Of a stretch of 32,327 nucleotides of DNA, positions 16,349 through 24,954 are shown in pieces (positions within the stretch are counted from its first letter, which is position 1; the number at the start of each line of letters is the position of its first letter). A model generated the notes under the pieces. It saw nothing but the letters and a program-made list of their open reading frames with translations, searched no databases and was not told where the DNA came from. Where the stretch lies: contig NZ_BCXD01000037.1 of assembly GCF_001894925.1 (NCBI RefSeq), positions 1-32,327 on the forward strand, read 5' to 3'. The stretch comes from Rhodococcus rhodnii NBRC 100604 (lineage in GTDB: Bacteria > Actinomycetota > Actinomycetes > Mycobacteriales > Mycobacteriaceae). The position numbers and the translations under genes were made by a program.

Positions 16349-16647
16349 CCGACGGAGTCACTCGGAGAGGTGCTCGCGCAACGTCGTTCCGGAGTGGGCC
16401 GTATGCGCGCGGGGTCGGCGAAGACGCCGGCCTCTCGGTCGAGCCGGACGGCGGCGACGCCAGGCACCGCCCGACAACCACGTCGGGGACAGCGACAGTC
16501 CGATGTGCGGTGAAGCCGGGGCGCCGAGCGTCGTCACGAACTCGATCGTGGAGTCGGGCGAGAGCGCCGACGAGTGATCGGCGACACAGCAGGAGGGTAG
16601 GCTCGAATCGTCGACGAGAAGATCCGCCACCGACGAAAGGACATCCC
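16349..16647 (-). pseudogene. Gap of about 300 bases with a possible decayed minus-strand gene
   Basis: No intact gene is visible. On the minus strand a gene-like frame ([20 protein letters not shown], about 16470-16540) loses its GC-rich third positions. A neighbouring frame then looks coding ([20 protein letters not shown], about 16395-16460), and the first frame returns to end in TTLREHLSE at 16358. This pattern suggests a short remnant with frameshifts or sequencing errors. I do not recognise the product, and chance is not excluded. Confidence 0.25.
16598..16603 (+). promoter_or_regulatory. Possible -10 of the xylulokinase promoter
   Basis: TAGGCT lies 44 bases before the ATG at 16648, leaving a short leader with an AAGGA ribosome binding site. 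The -35 position is weak. Confidence 0.3.
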
Positions 16648-18045
16648 ATGCCCCTGGTCGCGGGGATCGATTCGTCCACTCAATCGTGCAAAGTGGTGGT
16701 GTGCGATGCCGATTCGGGCGAGATCGTGCGCACGGGCGCTCACCCGCACCCACCGGGCACCGAGATCGACCCCGCCGCGTGGTGGGACGCGCTGACCCAG
16801 GCGGTCGCGAGCGCCGGGGGTCTCGACGACGTCGCCGCCGTGTCCGTCGGCGGCCAGCAGCACGGCATGATCTGCCTGGCGGAGAACGGCTCCGTCGTCC
16901 GTGATGCCCTGCTGTGGAACGACACTCGCTCCGCACCGGCGGCCGAGGCGCTGGTCACCGAGCTCGGCGGCGGGAAGGCGTGGGCCGAGCGGGTCGGGGT
17001 CGTCCCGGTCGCCGCGATCACCGTCGCGAAGCTGCGTTGGCTCGCGGACCACGAACCCCGCAACGCGGACGCGACCGCGGCCGTGTGCCTGCCGCACGAT
17101 TGGCTCACCTGGCAGCTCGGCGGCGCGGCCTCGCTGGACACCCTCGCCACCGATCGCAGCGACGCCTCCGGGACCGGCTACTTCTCGGCGGCCCGCGGCG
17201 GGTACGACACCGGCCTGCTGACCACGGCATTGCGCGGGCGGTCGCCGCGGCTGCCACGCGTGCTCGGTCCACACGAGGCAGCCGGCGAGACGGACACCGG
17301 AGCGGCGCTCGGGCCCGGGGCCGGCGACAACGCAGCGGCGGCACTCGGGCTGCACGCGGAAACCGGCGACGCCGTCGTCTCGCTCGGCACCTCCGGTGTC
17401 GTCGCCGCGGTCACCGACGCTCCCCCGTGCGATGCCTCCGGTCTCGTCGCGGGGTTCGCCGACGCGACCGGGCGCCAGCTGCCGCTCGTGTGCACCCTCA
17501 ACGGCGCGCCGGTGCTCGCCGCGACGGCGAGGATGCTCGGTGTGGATCTCGAAGGGTTCTCGCGGCTGGCACTGTCGGCGCGGCCGGGGGCCGAAGGCCT
17601 CGTGCTCGTACCCTATTTCGCGGGCGAGCGCTCCCCGAATCTTCCCGCCGCGACGGGAGCGCTGCAGGGCATCACGACCGCCAATCTCACGGCAGCGAAC
17701 ATCGCCCGCGCGGCGGTCGAGGGATTGCTGTGCTCGCTCGTCTTCGCCGCCGATTGCATCCGTGCGGAGGGCACACCGCTCGACCGGATCGTGCTCGCCG
17801 GTGGCGGCGCGCGGTCGGAGGCCGTTGCCCGCATCGCGCCCGCCGTGTTCGAACGCCCGGTGGCCTTGCCCGCGGACGGCGAGTACGTCGCGCTCGGCGC
17901 CGCACGGCAGGCGGCCTGGACACTCACCGGTGAACTGCCGGAGTGGTCAGGGCAGGGGCCGGCGCCGCGCACCTTCGAGGCGAACCCGGAACCGGACGTG
18001 GTCACCCGCTATCGCGAAGCGGCCGCCCTCACCTTCGGTCAGTGA
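16648..18045 (+). CDS. xylB: Xylulokinase (FGGY carbohydrate kinase)
   Basis: A 465-residue cytoplasmic kinase that phosphorylates D-xylulose to xylulose 5-phosphate for the pentose phosphate pathway. The N-terminal phosphate loop is [15 protein letters not shown], the sugar-binding segments are SVGGQQHGM (about residues 67-73) and LWNDTRS (89-95), and the catalytic base is Asp227 in GAGDN. The adenosine motif is [13 protein letters not shown]. The length is normal for bacterial XylB. It converges on and overlaps by seven bases the polyol dehydrogenase gene, so its own promoter must lie upstream. With the two polyol dehydrogenases and the importer, it implies that arabitol, xylitol or a similar polyol is oxidised to xylulose and then phosphorylated. 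Confidence 0.88.
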   Translation: MPLVAGIDSSTQSCKVVVCDADSGEIVRTGAHPHPPGTEIDPAAWWDALTQAVASAGGLDDVAAVSVGGQQHGMICLAENGSVVRDALLWNDTRSAPAAEALVTELGGGKAWAERVGVVPVAAITVAKLRWLADHEPRNADATAAVCLPHDWLTWQLGGAASLDTLATDRSDASGTGYFSAARGGYDTGLLTTALRGRSPRLPRVLGPHEAAGETDTGAALGPGAGDNAAAALGLHAETGDAVVSLGTSGVVAAVTDAPPCDASGLVAGFADATGRQLPLVCTLNGAPVLAATARMLGVDLEGFSRLALSARPGAEGLVLVPYFAGERSPNLPAATGALQGITTANLTAANIARAAVEGLLCSLVFAADCIRAEGTPLDRIVLAGGGARSEAVARIAPAVFERPVALPADGEYVALGAARQAAWTLTGELPEWSGQGPAPRTFEANPEPDVVTRYREAAALTFGQ

Positions 18046-19514
18046 CCCAGCACCAGCGAGAGCGTCCGGCGGGCACCGTCTTTCCGTAGCGACTCGAGCG
18101 CGGCCAGATAGGGAGCGGTGAACTCCTCGCGGTCTGCCAGATCACCGAACAGCGAACGCTCCCGGACGAAGGCGAGAGGCTCGCTGCGAGACCGCAGCGC
18201 GAGTGGCGTGAGCGTCGCGGCCAGTGGGTCGACCACGTCGATCGGCGCGCCCGCCTCGTCGGTTCCCTCGGCGTACCGCGTCCAACTCGCGACGACGGCG
18301 GCGGCGAGCGACACGTCGCCGTCCGCGTCGAGCCGTTCGCGAATCACGGGCACGAGCCATTTCGGGATGCGATCCGACGAGTCCTGGCACAGCCTCGCGA
18401 CGGTATCTGCGATCGCCGGGTTTCCGAAACGGTCGAGCAGCGTCGCCGTGTACTCGTCGAGATCGATGCCCTCGAGCGGCATCAAGGTCGGCCGCGCCTC
18501 CGAATCCCAGTAGCGGCGAAGCAGTTCCGCGATGTCCGCATCGGCTGCGGCGTCGTGGACGTAGCGGTACCCCAGAAGATGTCCGAAGTAGCACAAGCTC
18601 TGGTGTCCGGCGTTGAGCAGTCGCAGCTTCATGAGCTCGTACGGGGTCACGTCCGCGACGACCTGGACACCGACGTCCTCGAAGGGCGGCCGGGGCGACG
18701 AGAAGGAGTCCTCGAGCACCCACTGGGTGAACGGCTCGGCGACGACGGGCCAGCGGTCGTCGACACCGGTGCGCTCGCGAACCTCGGCGCGCAGTTCGAG
18801 TGGTGTCGCGGGTGTGATCCGGTCGACCATCGAGTTGGGAAACGCGGTGTTGTCCGCGATCCACTGTGCGAGTTCGGGATCCTGCGCGCGGGCGAACGCA
18901 CCGAACGTTTCGCGCGCGACGTCGCCGTTGCCGGCGATGTTGTCACACGACACGACGGTGAACGACGCGATGCCCCGATCGCGGCGGCGGCGCAGTGCCG
19001 AGGTGACGAAGCCGAAGACCGTCGTCGGGACGGCGTCCGGCTCGAGGTCGTGCGCGACGTCGGGCTGCGTGAGATCGAACTCGCCCGTCGCGGGCGAGAA
19101 GTTGTAGCCCCCCTCGGTGACGGTGAGCGACACGATCGCGGTATCGGGGTGCGAGAGCACGTCCAGGACGGCGTCCGGATCGTCGGGAGCCAGCAGGAAG
19201 TCGACGATCGACCCGATCACGGAGGTCTGGACGTCGCCGTCGGGATGCTTGAGCGTGAGGGTGTAGAGCCCGTCCTGCGGGACGAGGGCGTCGCGCATCG
19301 CGGCGTCGGCCGGGCGGATGCCGATTCCACAGATGCCCCAGTCGCTTCCGGCGGCGAGCAATCGGTCGACGTACATCGCCTCGTGGGAGCGGTGGAAGCC
19401 GCCGACCCCGATGTGCGCGATCCGGGTACGGACGGCCGCGCGATCGTACGAGGGGACATCCGCGCGTGTGATGTCCGACAGCGTGCCCGAATTCAGTGCG
19501 ATCGCATCGCTCAC
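18039..19514 (-). CDS. Mannitol 2-dehydrogenase / D-arabitol dehydrogenase family (long-chain polyol dehydrogenase)
   Basis: A 491-residue NAD(P)-dependent, zinc-independent dehydrogenase. The nucleotide fold starts [17 protein letters not shown], and the catalytic triad of the polyol-specific long-chain family is in [12 protein letters not shown] (Lys296, Asn301, His304). It oxidises mannitol to fructose or D-arabitol to D-xylulose; sequence alone does not decide, but the neighbouring xylulokinase favours activity at least on arabitol. The GTG start at 19514 overlaps the stop of the sorbitol-type dehydrogenase in GTGA, so the two leftward genes are coupled. Their promoter lies in the divergent region at 20588-20716. 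Confidence 0.88.
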   Translation of the reverse strand: MSDAIALNSGTLSDITRADVPSYDRAAVRTRIAHIGVGGFHRSHEAMYVDRLLAAGSDWGICGIGIRPADAAMRDALVPQDGLYTLTLKHPDGDVQTSVIGSIVDFLLAPDDPDAVLDVLSHPDTAIVSLTVTEGGYNFSPATGEFDLTQPDVAHDLEPDAVPTTVFGFVTSALRRRRDRGIASFTVVSCDNIAGNGDVARETFGAFARAQDPELAQWIADNTAFPNSMVDRITPATPLELRAEVRERTGVDDRWPVVAEPFTQWVLEDSFSSPRPPFEDVGVQVVADVTPYELMKLRLLNAGHQSLCYFGHLLGYRYVHDAAADADIAELLRRYWDSEARPTLMPLEGIDLDEYTATLLDRFGNPAIADTVARLCQDSSDRIPKWLVPVIRERLDADGDVSLAAAVVASWTRYAEGTDEAGAPIDVVDPLAATLTPLALRSRSEPLAFVRERSLFGDLADREEFTAPYLAALESLRKDGARRTLSLVLGH

Positions 19515-20587
19515 GACGTTCCTCCCCGGAGAGTCCGGTCCGCAGGGCGGACGATCACCTTGATCGAGCCCGCGACGCGATCGGAGTCGAGCGCCGCGGG
19601 TACTTCCGCGAGGCCGAACCTACCGGTGACGAGCGAGTCGAGATCCACGGCACCGGACGCGACGAGTGCGATCGCCGTCGGCCAGGTGTTCGCGTACCGG
19701 AAGACCCCGGTGAGGGTGAGTTCGCGGTTCTGGATCAGCGACACGGGCAGCGTCATCTCGTCGGCACCCATTCCCACGAGCACCACGCCGCCGCCGGGGC
19801 GGACGGCGTCGATACCGCTCCGGACCGCGGCGGGGACACCGCTCGCGTCGACGAACGCGTCGATCGGCACTCCCGGGTCGGGCCTGTCCGGCGGCGAGAA
19901 CACGTGTGTCGCGCCGTGGCGTCGCGCCTGCTCGCGACGAGCGTCGTCGGGTTCGGACACCGCGATCACGGTCGCGCCCGCTGCCCGCGCCACCTGCACG
20001 CAGAGCAGTCCGACGGGCCCGGCACCGGCGACGAGGATCGCCGAGCCGAGTCCGACCCGCGCCTTGCGCAGCGCGGCGATCGCAACCGACAGCGGTTCGA
20101 GCAGTGCTGCGGCATCGTCGCCGATCGTGTCGGGAACGGCGTGTGCGAACGCGCTGCCGATCGTCACGTACTCGGCGAACGCGCCGTCGACCGGCGGCGT
20201 CGCGAAGAAGTCCAGGTTCGGCGACAGGTTGTAGTCGCCACGGAGGCTTTCGGCACTCGCCGGGTCGGGGCGCTGCGGCTCGATCGAGACACGCTGCCCC
20301 ACACGGCCCTCCGCGACGCCGGCACCCACGGCGACGATGCGACCGGATGCCTCGTGCCCCAGCACGAGCGGCGTGTCGACGACGAACTCGCCGATGCGGC
20401 CGTGCCGGTAGTAGTGCGTGTCGGACCCGCACACTCCGACCGAGGCGATCTGTACGAGGACATCGCCCGGGCCGGGCGCCGGTATCGGACGCCGCTCCTC
20501 GGTGATGCTCCCGCCGGGGTGTAGGACGCTCACCCGCATCGTGTCGTCTGCTGCGCCACTTTCCGAAGTCGGTGTTGTGTACGTCAC
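19511..20587 (-). CDS. Sorbitol/xylitol dehydrogenase-like medium-chain dehydrogenase lacking the structural zinc site
   Basis: A 358-residue medium-chain alcohol dehydrogenase. Catalytic zinc ligands are Cys53 (GVCGSD), His78-Glu79 (GHEA) and probably Glu164 (EPLSV); the NAD fold shows VAGAGPVGLL. The four cysteines of the structural zinc are replaced by Asp108, Ser111, Ser114 and Ser122 in EPQRPDPASAESLRGDYNLS, while the flanking YNLSP and FFATPP typical of sorbitol dehydrogenases remain. Animal sorbitol dehydrogenases also lack this zinc, so activity is still expected. It would oxidise sorbitol, xylitol or a relative to a ketose. The GTG start at 20587 is supported by a -10 hexamer exactly six bases upstream; an ATG at 20539 is the alternative. 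Confidence 0.88.
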   Translation of the reverse strand: MTYTTPTSESGAADDTMRVSVLHPGGSITEERRPIPAPGPGDVLVQIASVGVCGSDTHYYRHGRIGEFVVDTPLVLGHEASGRIVAVGAGVAEGRVGQRVSIEPQRPDPASAESLRGDYNLSPNLDFFATPPVDGAFAEYVTIGSAFAHAVPDTIGDDAAALLEPLSVAIAALRKARVGLGSAILVAGAGPVGLLCVQVARAAGATVIAVSEPDDARREQARRHGATHVFSPPDRPDPGVPIDAFVDASGVPAAVRSGIDAVRPGGGVVLVGMGADEMTLPVSLIQNRELTLTGVFRYANTWPTAIALVASGAVDLDSLVTGRFGLAEVPAALDSDRVAGSIKVIVRPADRTLRGGTS

Positions 20588-20593
20588 AGTTGA

Positions 20594-20599
20594 ATGCTA
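20594..20599 (-). promoter_or_regulatory. -10 element of a leaderless promoter for the polyol dehydrogenase pair
   Basis: On the minus strand TAGCAT is followed by six bases (TCAACT) and the GTG start. The two nearest ACTGCGCA boxes (20604-20611 and 20623-20630) fall in the spacer and -35 region, so a bound regulator would act directly on this promoter. Confidence 0.5.
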
Positions 20600-20603
20600 G
20601 CGT

Positions 20604-20694
20604 ACTGCGCATCTTCTCCACCACTGCGCATCTGCTCACCGCAGTCGCACCACCCGACTGCGCACCACCCGACTGCGCACCACCCGACTGCGCA
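20604..20694. promoter_or_regulatory. Array of five ACTGCGCA boxes, probable operators of the SorC-type regulator
   Basis: ACTGCGCA begins at 20604, 20623, 20657, 20672 and 20687; its TGCGCA core is palindromic. The boxes fill the region between the divergent dehydrogenase pair and the regulator/importer operon. Such clustering next to a sugar-responsive regulator fits cooperative binding; binding itself is inferred. Confidence 0.5.
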
Positions 20695-20705
20695 CCACCC
20701 GACTG
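20646..20705 (+). repeat. Four perfect 15-bp tandem repeats
   Basis: The unit CGCACCACCCGACTG occurs four times without a mismatch at 20646-20660, 20661-20675, 20676-20690 and 20691-20705. Read as protein it would encode HHPTA repeats in a frame extending the regulator upstream, but the array lies before the GGAGG ribosome binding site and is most likely non-coding. Copy number could vary by slippage. Confidence 0.9.
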
Positions 20706-20716
20706 ACGGAGGATCA

Positions 20717-21706
20717 GTGACGACCCCCTTCGCGACGACCGGCAACGGCACCGACGCCGCCGTCGACGTCCGGTTGCTGGTCCGCGCCGCGACGATGTAT
20801 CACGTCGAGGGCATGACCCAGGCGAAGATCGCCGAGCGACTGGGCGTCTCCCGTGCCACCGCCGGCAGGCTCGTATCGCGGGCCCACGCGCAAGGACTCG
20901 TGACGGTGTCCGTTTCCGCCCCCGCGCACGTGGCCCTCCACCCCGAACTGGAACGCGACGTCGAGCGCGCTTTCGGACTCGACGAAGTGGTGATCGTGGC
21001 GGACGAGGTGGACGGCGGGGTCCTCGGGAACGCCGCGCTCGGCCAGGCCGCGGCACCCGTGCTCGCCCGCCGACTCGGCGCGAACGACACCTTCGGATTC
21101 ACGTGGGGACCCGAACAGCTCGCGGTGGCCGACGCCCTCACCGGTGGGTCGTGTGCGCGCGTCGTCCAGATGGACGGCTCGATCACCTCCGCGAACTACC
21201 ACACCGGGGTCGATCACACCCTCGCGGTCTTCGCCGACCGGCTCGGGGCGCAGCCGCTCCGGCTCGTCGCCCCGCTGTACGCCGATCCAGCCACCGTCGC
21301 TGCGCTGCACCGCGATTCGATCGTCTCCCGCGCCCTCGATGCCGCTGCGGCGTGCGACGTGATGCTCTTCGGCGTCGGATCGGTCTCGACGTCCACGACG
21401 CTGTTCGAGGGCGCCTTCATCGACTCGGCCGTCCTCGCCGAACTGCGCGAGCTGGGAGCAGTCGGCGAGATCGGCGGGCGCTTCTACGACGCCGAGGGCG
21501 CACCCGTCGCCTCGACCCTCGTCGACCGCACCGTGTCGGTGGCGCTCGACCGCGTTCGCGCGTGCCCGGCGTCCGTACTCGTCTCGGGCGGTGACCCGCG
21601 CCACGAATCGATCCTCGGTGCACTGCGCGGCGGCTTCGCCTCGATCGCGGTGACCGACGCCCGCACCGCCCGGTGGCTGCTCGACCGACAGGAAAGACGA
21701 TCGTGA
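20717..21706 (+). CDS. SorC/DeoR-type sugar-binding transcriptional regulator
   Basis: A 329-residue regulator of polyol uptake and oxidation. The N-terminal helix-turn-helix spans about residues 33-53 (MTQAKIAERLGVSRATAGRLV), and the remainder is a sugar-phosphate-binding domain of the SorC type (DTFGFTWGPEQLAVADAL, LFGVGSVSTSTTL). The GTG at 20717 has GGAGG six bases upstream and is preferred to starts within the tandem repeats. Its stop overlaps the binding-protein start in GTGA, so it heads the importer operon and is autoregulated if it binds the upstream boxes. The ligand is likely a phosphorylated pathway sugar, by analogy with the family. Confidence 0.85.
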   Translation: MTTPFATTGNGTDAAVDVRLLVRAATMYHVEGMTQAKIAERLGVSRATAGRLVSRAHAQGLVTVSVSAPAHVALHPELERDVERAFGLDEVVIVADEVDGGVLGNAALGQAAAPVLARRLGANDTFGFTWGPEQLAVADALTGGSCARVVQMDGSITSANYHTGVDHTLAVFADRLGAQPLRLVAPLYADPATVAALHRDSIVSRALDAAAACDVMLFGVGSVSTSTTLFEGAFIDSAVLAELRELGAVGEIGGRFYDAEGAPVASTLVDRTVSVALDRVRACPASVLVSGGDPRHESILGALRGGFASIAVTDARTARWLLDRQERRS

Positions 21707-23061
21707 CCACGATCCGACCACGGCACCTGCGCGCGACCGCTGCCCTCGCCGCCCTGACCCTCGTCACGGCGGGCTGCGCCGGGGCCGGTTCGCTCACCGG
21801 CGGCGGCAGCGACACCGTCACCATCGCGATGGTGTCCAACTCCCAGATGACCGACGCCGTGAGCCTCTCGCACGAGTTCGAGGCCGAGAACCCCGGCGTG
21901 ACACTGAAGTTCGTGACCCTCTCCGAGAACGAAGCGCGCGCCAAGATCACCGCGTCCGTGTCCACGGGTGGCGGCGAGTTCGACGTCGTCATGATCAGCA
22001 ACTACGAGACGCAGATGTGGGCCGAGAACGGCTGGCTCGTCGACCTGCAGCCGTACATGGACGCCTCGGAGGGCTACGACGCCGCCGACTTCGTCCCGAC
22101 GCTGCGTGACGCGCTGTCGTACGAGGGATCGATGTACTCGGCACCGTTCTACGGCGAGTCGTCGTTCCTCATGTACAACAGGGCGATGTTCGAGCAGGCG
22201 GGCGTGAGCCTGCCGGAGAACCCGACCTGGCCCGAGGTCGCCGAGGTCGCCGAGCAGTTGCACTCCGACGACGTCGCCGGAATCTGCCTGCGCGGCAAGC
22301 CTGGATGGGGCGAGCTGCTCGCCCCGCTCAACACCGTCGTGAACGCCTTCGGCGGCCGCTGGTACGACGAGGACTGGAACGCGCAGCTCACCAGTCCGCA
22401 GTTCCGCGACGCCGTGAAGTTCTACGTCGACACCGTCCGCGAGAGCGGCGAGCGCGGCGCGGCGTCGAGCGGCTTCCAGGAGTGCGGAAACCTGTTGTCG
22501 CAGGGCCAGGCCGCGATGTGGTACGACGCGACGTCCGCCGTGTCGGTGCTCGAGAGCCCCGACACCTCGACCATCGCAGGCGATGTCGGCTATCTCCCCG
22601 CGCCCAGCATGGCGAAGGGCGACAACGGCTGGCTCTACACGTGGTCGCTCGGCATCCCCACGAGCAGCGATCGCCAGGACGACGCGTGGAAGTTCATCGA
22701 GTGGATGACGAGCAAGGACTACATCGCGCACGTCGCCGACGAACTCGGCCCGACTCACGTGCCCCCGGGAAGCCGGCTCTCGACGTACGAACTACCCGCC
22801 TACCAGGAGGTCTCGGGCCCCTTCGCACAGCAGACGCTCGACGCGATGCGTACCGCCGATCAGGCGAATCCCTCGCTCGACCCGGTCCCCTACACCGGCA
22901 TCCAGTTCCTCGCGATCCCCGAGTTCCAGGACCTCGGGACACGGGTGAGCCAGCAGATCAGCGCGGCGATCGCCGGACAGACGGCGGTGGACGACGCACT
23001 CGAACAGTCACAGCAGTACGCCGAGGTCGTGGGCGCCAGCTACCGAAACAGCGCGGGTTGA
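21703..23061 (+). CDS. smoE: Polyol ABC transporter substrate-binding lipoprotein
   Basis: A 452-residue extracytoplasmic binding protein for sorbitol, mannitol or a related polyol. The signal peptide ends LVTAGC, a slightly atypical lipobox. The mature part has the carbohydrate-binding (family 1) pattern: FEAENPGVTLKFVTL, FDVVMISNYETQMWAENGWL, SAPFYGESSFLMYNRAMFEQAG and a C-terminal DDAWKFIEWMTSKDYI. These closely recall SmoE-type polyol receptors. It overlaps the regulator stop and is followed 21 bases later by the first permease. The polyol assignment rests on family likeness plus the neighbouring polyol dehydrogenases. Confidence 0.85.
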   Translation: MTTIRPRHLRATAALAALTLVTAGCAGAGSLTGGGSDTVTIAMVSNSQMTDAVSLSHEFEAENPGVTLKFVTLSENEARAKITASVSTGGGEFDVVMISNYETQMWAENGWLVDLQPYMDASEGYDAADFVPTLRDALSYEGSMYSAPFYGESSFLMYNRAMFEQAGVSLPENPTWPEVAEVAEQLHSDDVAGICLRGKPGWGELLAPLNTVVNAFGGRWYDEDWNAQLTSPQFRDAVKFYVDTVRESGERGAASSGFQECGNLLSQGQAAMWYDATSAVSVLESPDTSTIAGDVGYLPAPSMAKGDNGWLYTWSLGIPTSSDRQDDAWKFIEWMTSKDYIAHVADELGPTHVPPGSRLSTYELPAYQEVSGPFAQQTLDAMRTADQANPSLDPVPYTGIQFLAIPEFQDLGTRVSQQISAAIAGQTAVDDALEQSQQYAEVVGASYRNSAG

Positions 23062-23081
23062 CGGAAAGAGGTGAAGAAGCC

Positions 23082-24017
23082 GTGACCACCACCGCCGACA
23101 CCGGACCGGCTGCGCCGCAGCGGGTCCCGGATCGAGTATCGCGAGCGGAGGGCTGGCGGCGCCGCGGGCCGATGCTCCCTGCGCTCGTCTTCATGATCGT
23201 CGTGACGCAGGTACCGTTCCTGTTCACGCTGTTCTACTCGACGCAGTCGTGGAACCTCGTCCGACCGGGTTCGCGCGAGTTCGTCGGCCTCGACAACTTC
23301 GCCGCCGTCTTCCGCGACAGCCAGTTCTGGACGGTCACACTCAACACCGTCGTCCTCATCGTCGGCACCGTCGTGATCTCGGTGGCACTCGGCCTGTTCT
23401 TCGCGTTGCTGCTGGACCGGAAGTTCCTCGGCCGGGGCATCGTCCGCACGCTGCTCATCACCCCGTTCCTCGTCACCCCCGTCGCCGCGGCGCTGCTGTG
23501 GAAGACCTCGCTGCTCTCCCCCACCAACGGCCTCGTCAACTGGCTCCTCTCGCCGTTCGGGGTGCGAGTCGACTTCCTCAGCCAGTTCCCGCTCGCGAGC
23601 GTCATGGCCGAACTCGTCTGGCAGTGGACGCCGTTCATGATGCTGCTCATCCTCGCCGGCCTGCAGTCGATGCCGAAGGACATCCAGGAGGCGGCCCGAG
23701 TGGACGGTGCGACGTCGCTGCGGCTGTTCCGCGAGCTGACGCTCCCGCATCTGCGGCGGTTCATCGAACTCGGCACGGTGCTCGGCGCGATCTACCTCGT
23801 CAACACCTTCGACGCCGTGTACATGATGACGTCGGGCGGGCCGGGCGTCGCGAGCGCGAACCTGCCGTTCTACATCTACCAGCGGGCGTTCCTCGGCTTC
23901 GACATCGGCCAGGCCGCCGCGATGGGCGTCGTGACGGTGGTCGGCACGATCGTCGTCGCGACCCTCGCGATTCGCTTGCTGTTCAAGAGTTTCAGTGTCA
24001 CGGAGGAGGCAGCCTGA
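23082..24017 (+). CDS. smoF: Polyol ABC transporter permease 1 (MalF/SmoF type)
   Basis: A 311-residue inner-membrane protein with about six membrane segments after a 35-residue cytoplasmic start. The ATPase-coupling EAA loop reads EAARVDGATSLRLFRELTLPHLR. The GTG at 23082 is preceded by AGAGGTGA; a TTG at 23058 overlapping the previous stop is possible but lacks a comparable ribosome binding site. It forms the channel with permease 2, whose start overlaps its stop (TGATG). Confidence 0.87.
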   Translation: MTTTADTGPAAPQRVPDRVSRAEGWRRRGPMLPALVFMIVVTQVPFLFTLFYSTQSWNLVRPGSREFVGLDNFAAVFRDSQFWTVTLNTVVLIVGTVVISVALGLFFALLLDRKFLGRGIVRTLLITPFLVTPVAAALLWKTSLLSPTNGLVNWLLSPFGVRVDFLSQFPLASVMAELVWQWTPFMMLLILAGLQSMPKDIQEAARVDGATSLRLFRELTLPHLRRFIELGTVLGAIYLVNTFDAVYMMTSGGPGVASANLPFYIYQRAFLGFDIGQAAAMGVVTVVGTIVVATLAIRLLFKSFSVTEEAA

Positions 24018-24886
24018 TGACCGCGACGACCGTGCGTCCACCGGTATCCGTCGACGTCCCCGACATCCCGCGCAAACGGCGCCCCCGCGCCGCCGCGCTC
24101 ACGGTGTTCACGTGGATCGTCGCCCTCGGCTTCTTCTTCCCTGTGCTGTGGATGGTGCTCACGGCATTCAAGCAGGAGAACCAGGCCGCGACCGATCCAC
24201 CGACCTTCCTGTTCACGCCCACCCTCGATCAGTTCCGGGCCGTCTTCGACTCCGGAATCGGTACGGCGCTGCTCAACTCGGCCTTCGCGACGGTCGTCTC
24301 CACGGCCCTCGTTCTCCTGCTGGGAGTGCCGGCGGCATTCGCGTTGTCGCTGCGGCCGATCAAGCGCACCCCCGACGCACTGTTCTTCTTCATCAGCACC
24401 AAGATGCTGCCCGTCGTCGCCGCGATCATCCCGCTCTACGTGATCGTCGGGCGCATCGGAATGCTGGACAACGTGTGGACGCTCGTCGTCGTCTACACCG
24501 CGATGAACCTGCCCATCGCGGTCTGGATGATGCGCTCGTTCTTCCTGGAGGTGCCGCGCGAGCTGCTCGAAGCGTCGAGTATCGACGGCGCGAGCACGTG
24601 GACGGCGGTGCGCGAGGTGATCCTCCCGCTCGTGTCCCCCGGGATCGCCGCCACCGCGCTGATCTGCGTGATCTTCTCGTGGAACGAGTTCTTCTTCGCC
24701 GTCAACCTCACGGCCGTCAACGCCCAGACGATGCCCGTCGCGCTCACCGGCTTCATGTCGGGCCAGGGCCTGTTCTGGGCGCAACTGTCCGCCGCGTCGG
24801 TGCTCGCGGCTCTTCCCGTCGTCGTGTGCGGCTGGATCGCGCAGAACAAGCTCGTGCGCGGCCTGTCCTTCGGCGCGATCAAGTAA
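24017..24886 (+). CDS. smoG: Polyol ABC transporter permease 2 (MalG/SmoG type)
   Basis: A 289-residue membrane protein with about six membrane segments. The EAA loop reads LLEASSIDGASTWTAVREVILP, and the segment KMLPVVAAIIPLYVIVGRIGMLDN is typical of MalG-type permeases. The ATG overlaps the previous stop by one base, after GGAGG. A 68-base gap with no obvious terminator separates it from the ATPase gene, which still appears to be in the operon. Confidence 0.87.
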   Translation: MTATTVRPPVSVDVPDIPRKRRPRAAALTVFTWIVALGFFFPVLWMVLTAFKQENQAATDPPTFLFTPTLDQFRAVFDSGIGTALLNSAFATVVSTALVLLLGVPAAFALSLRPIKRTPDALFFFISTKMLPVVAAIIPLYVIVGRIGMLDNVWTLVVVYTAMNLPIAVWMMRSFFLEVPRELLEASSIDGASTWTAVREVILPLVSPGIAATALICVIFSWNEFFFAVNLTAVNAQTMPVALTGFMSGQGLFWAQLSAASVLAALPVVVCGWIAQNKLVRGLSFGAIK

Positions 24887-24954
24887 TCCCCGCACCCGGC
24901 CACCCGGCGCCGGCCCACTCGTCCATCCACCGCCCGTTCCGACCAGGAGTCGAC

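Noticed and set aside
20637-20705. CRISPR array.
   Set aside because: The four units are directly adjacent 15-mers without spacers and no cas genes are present.
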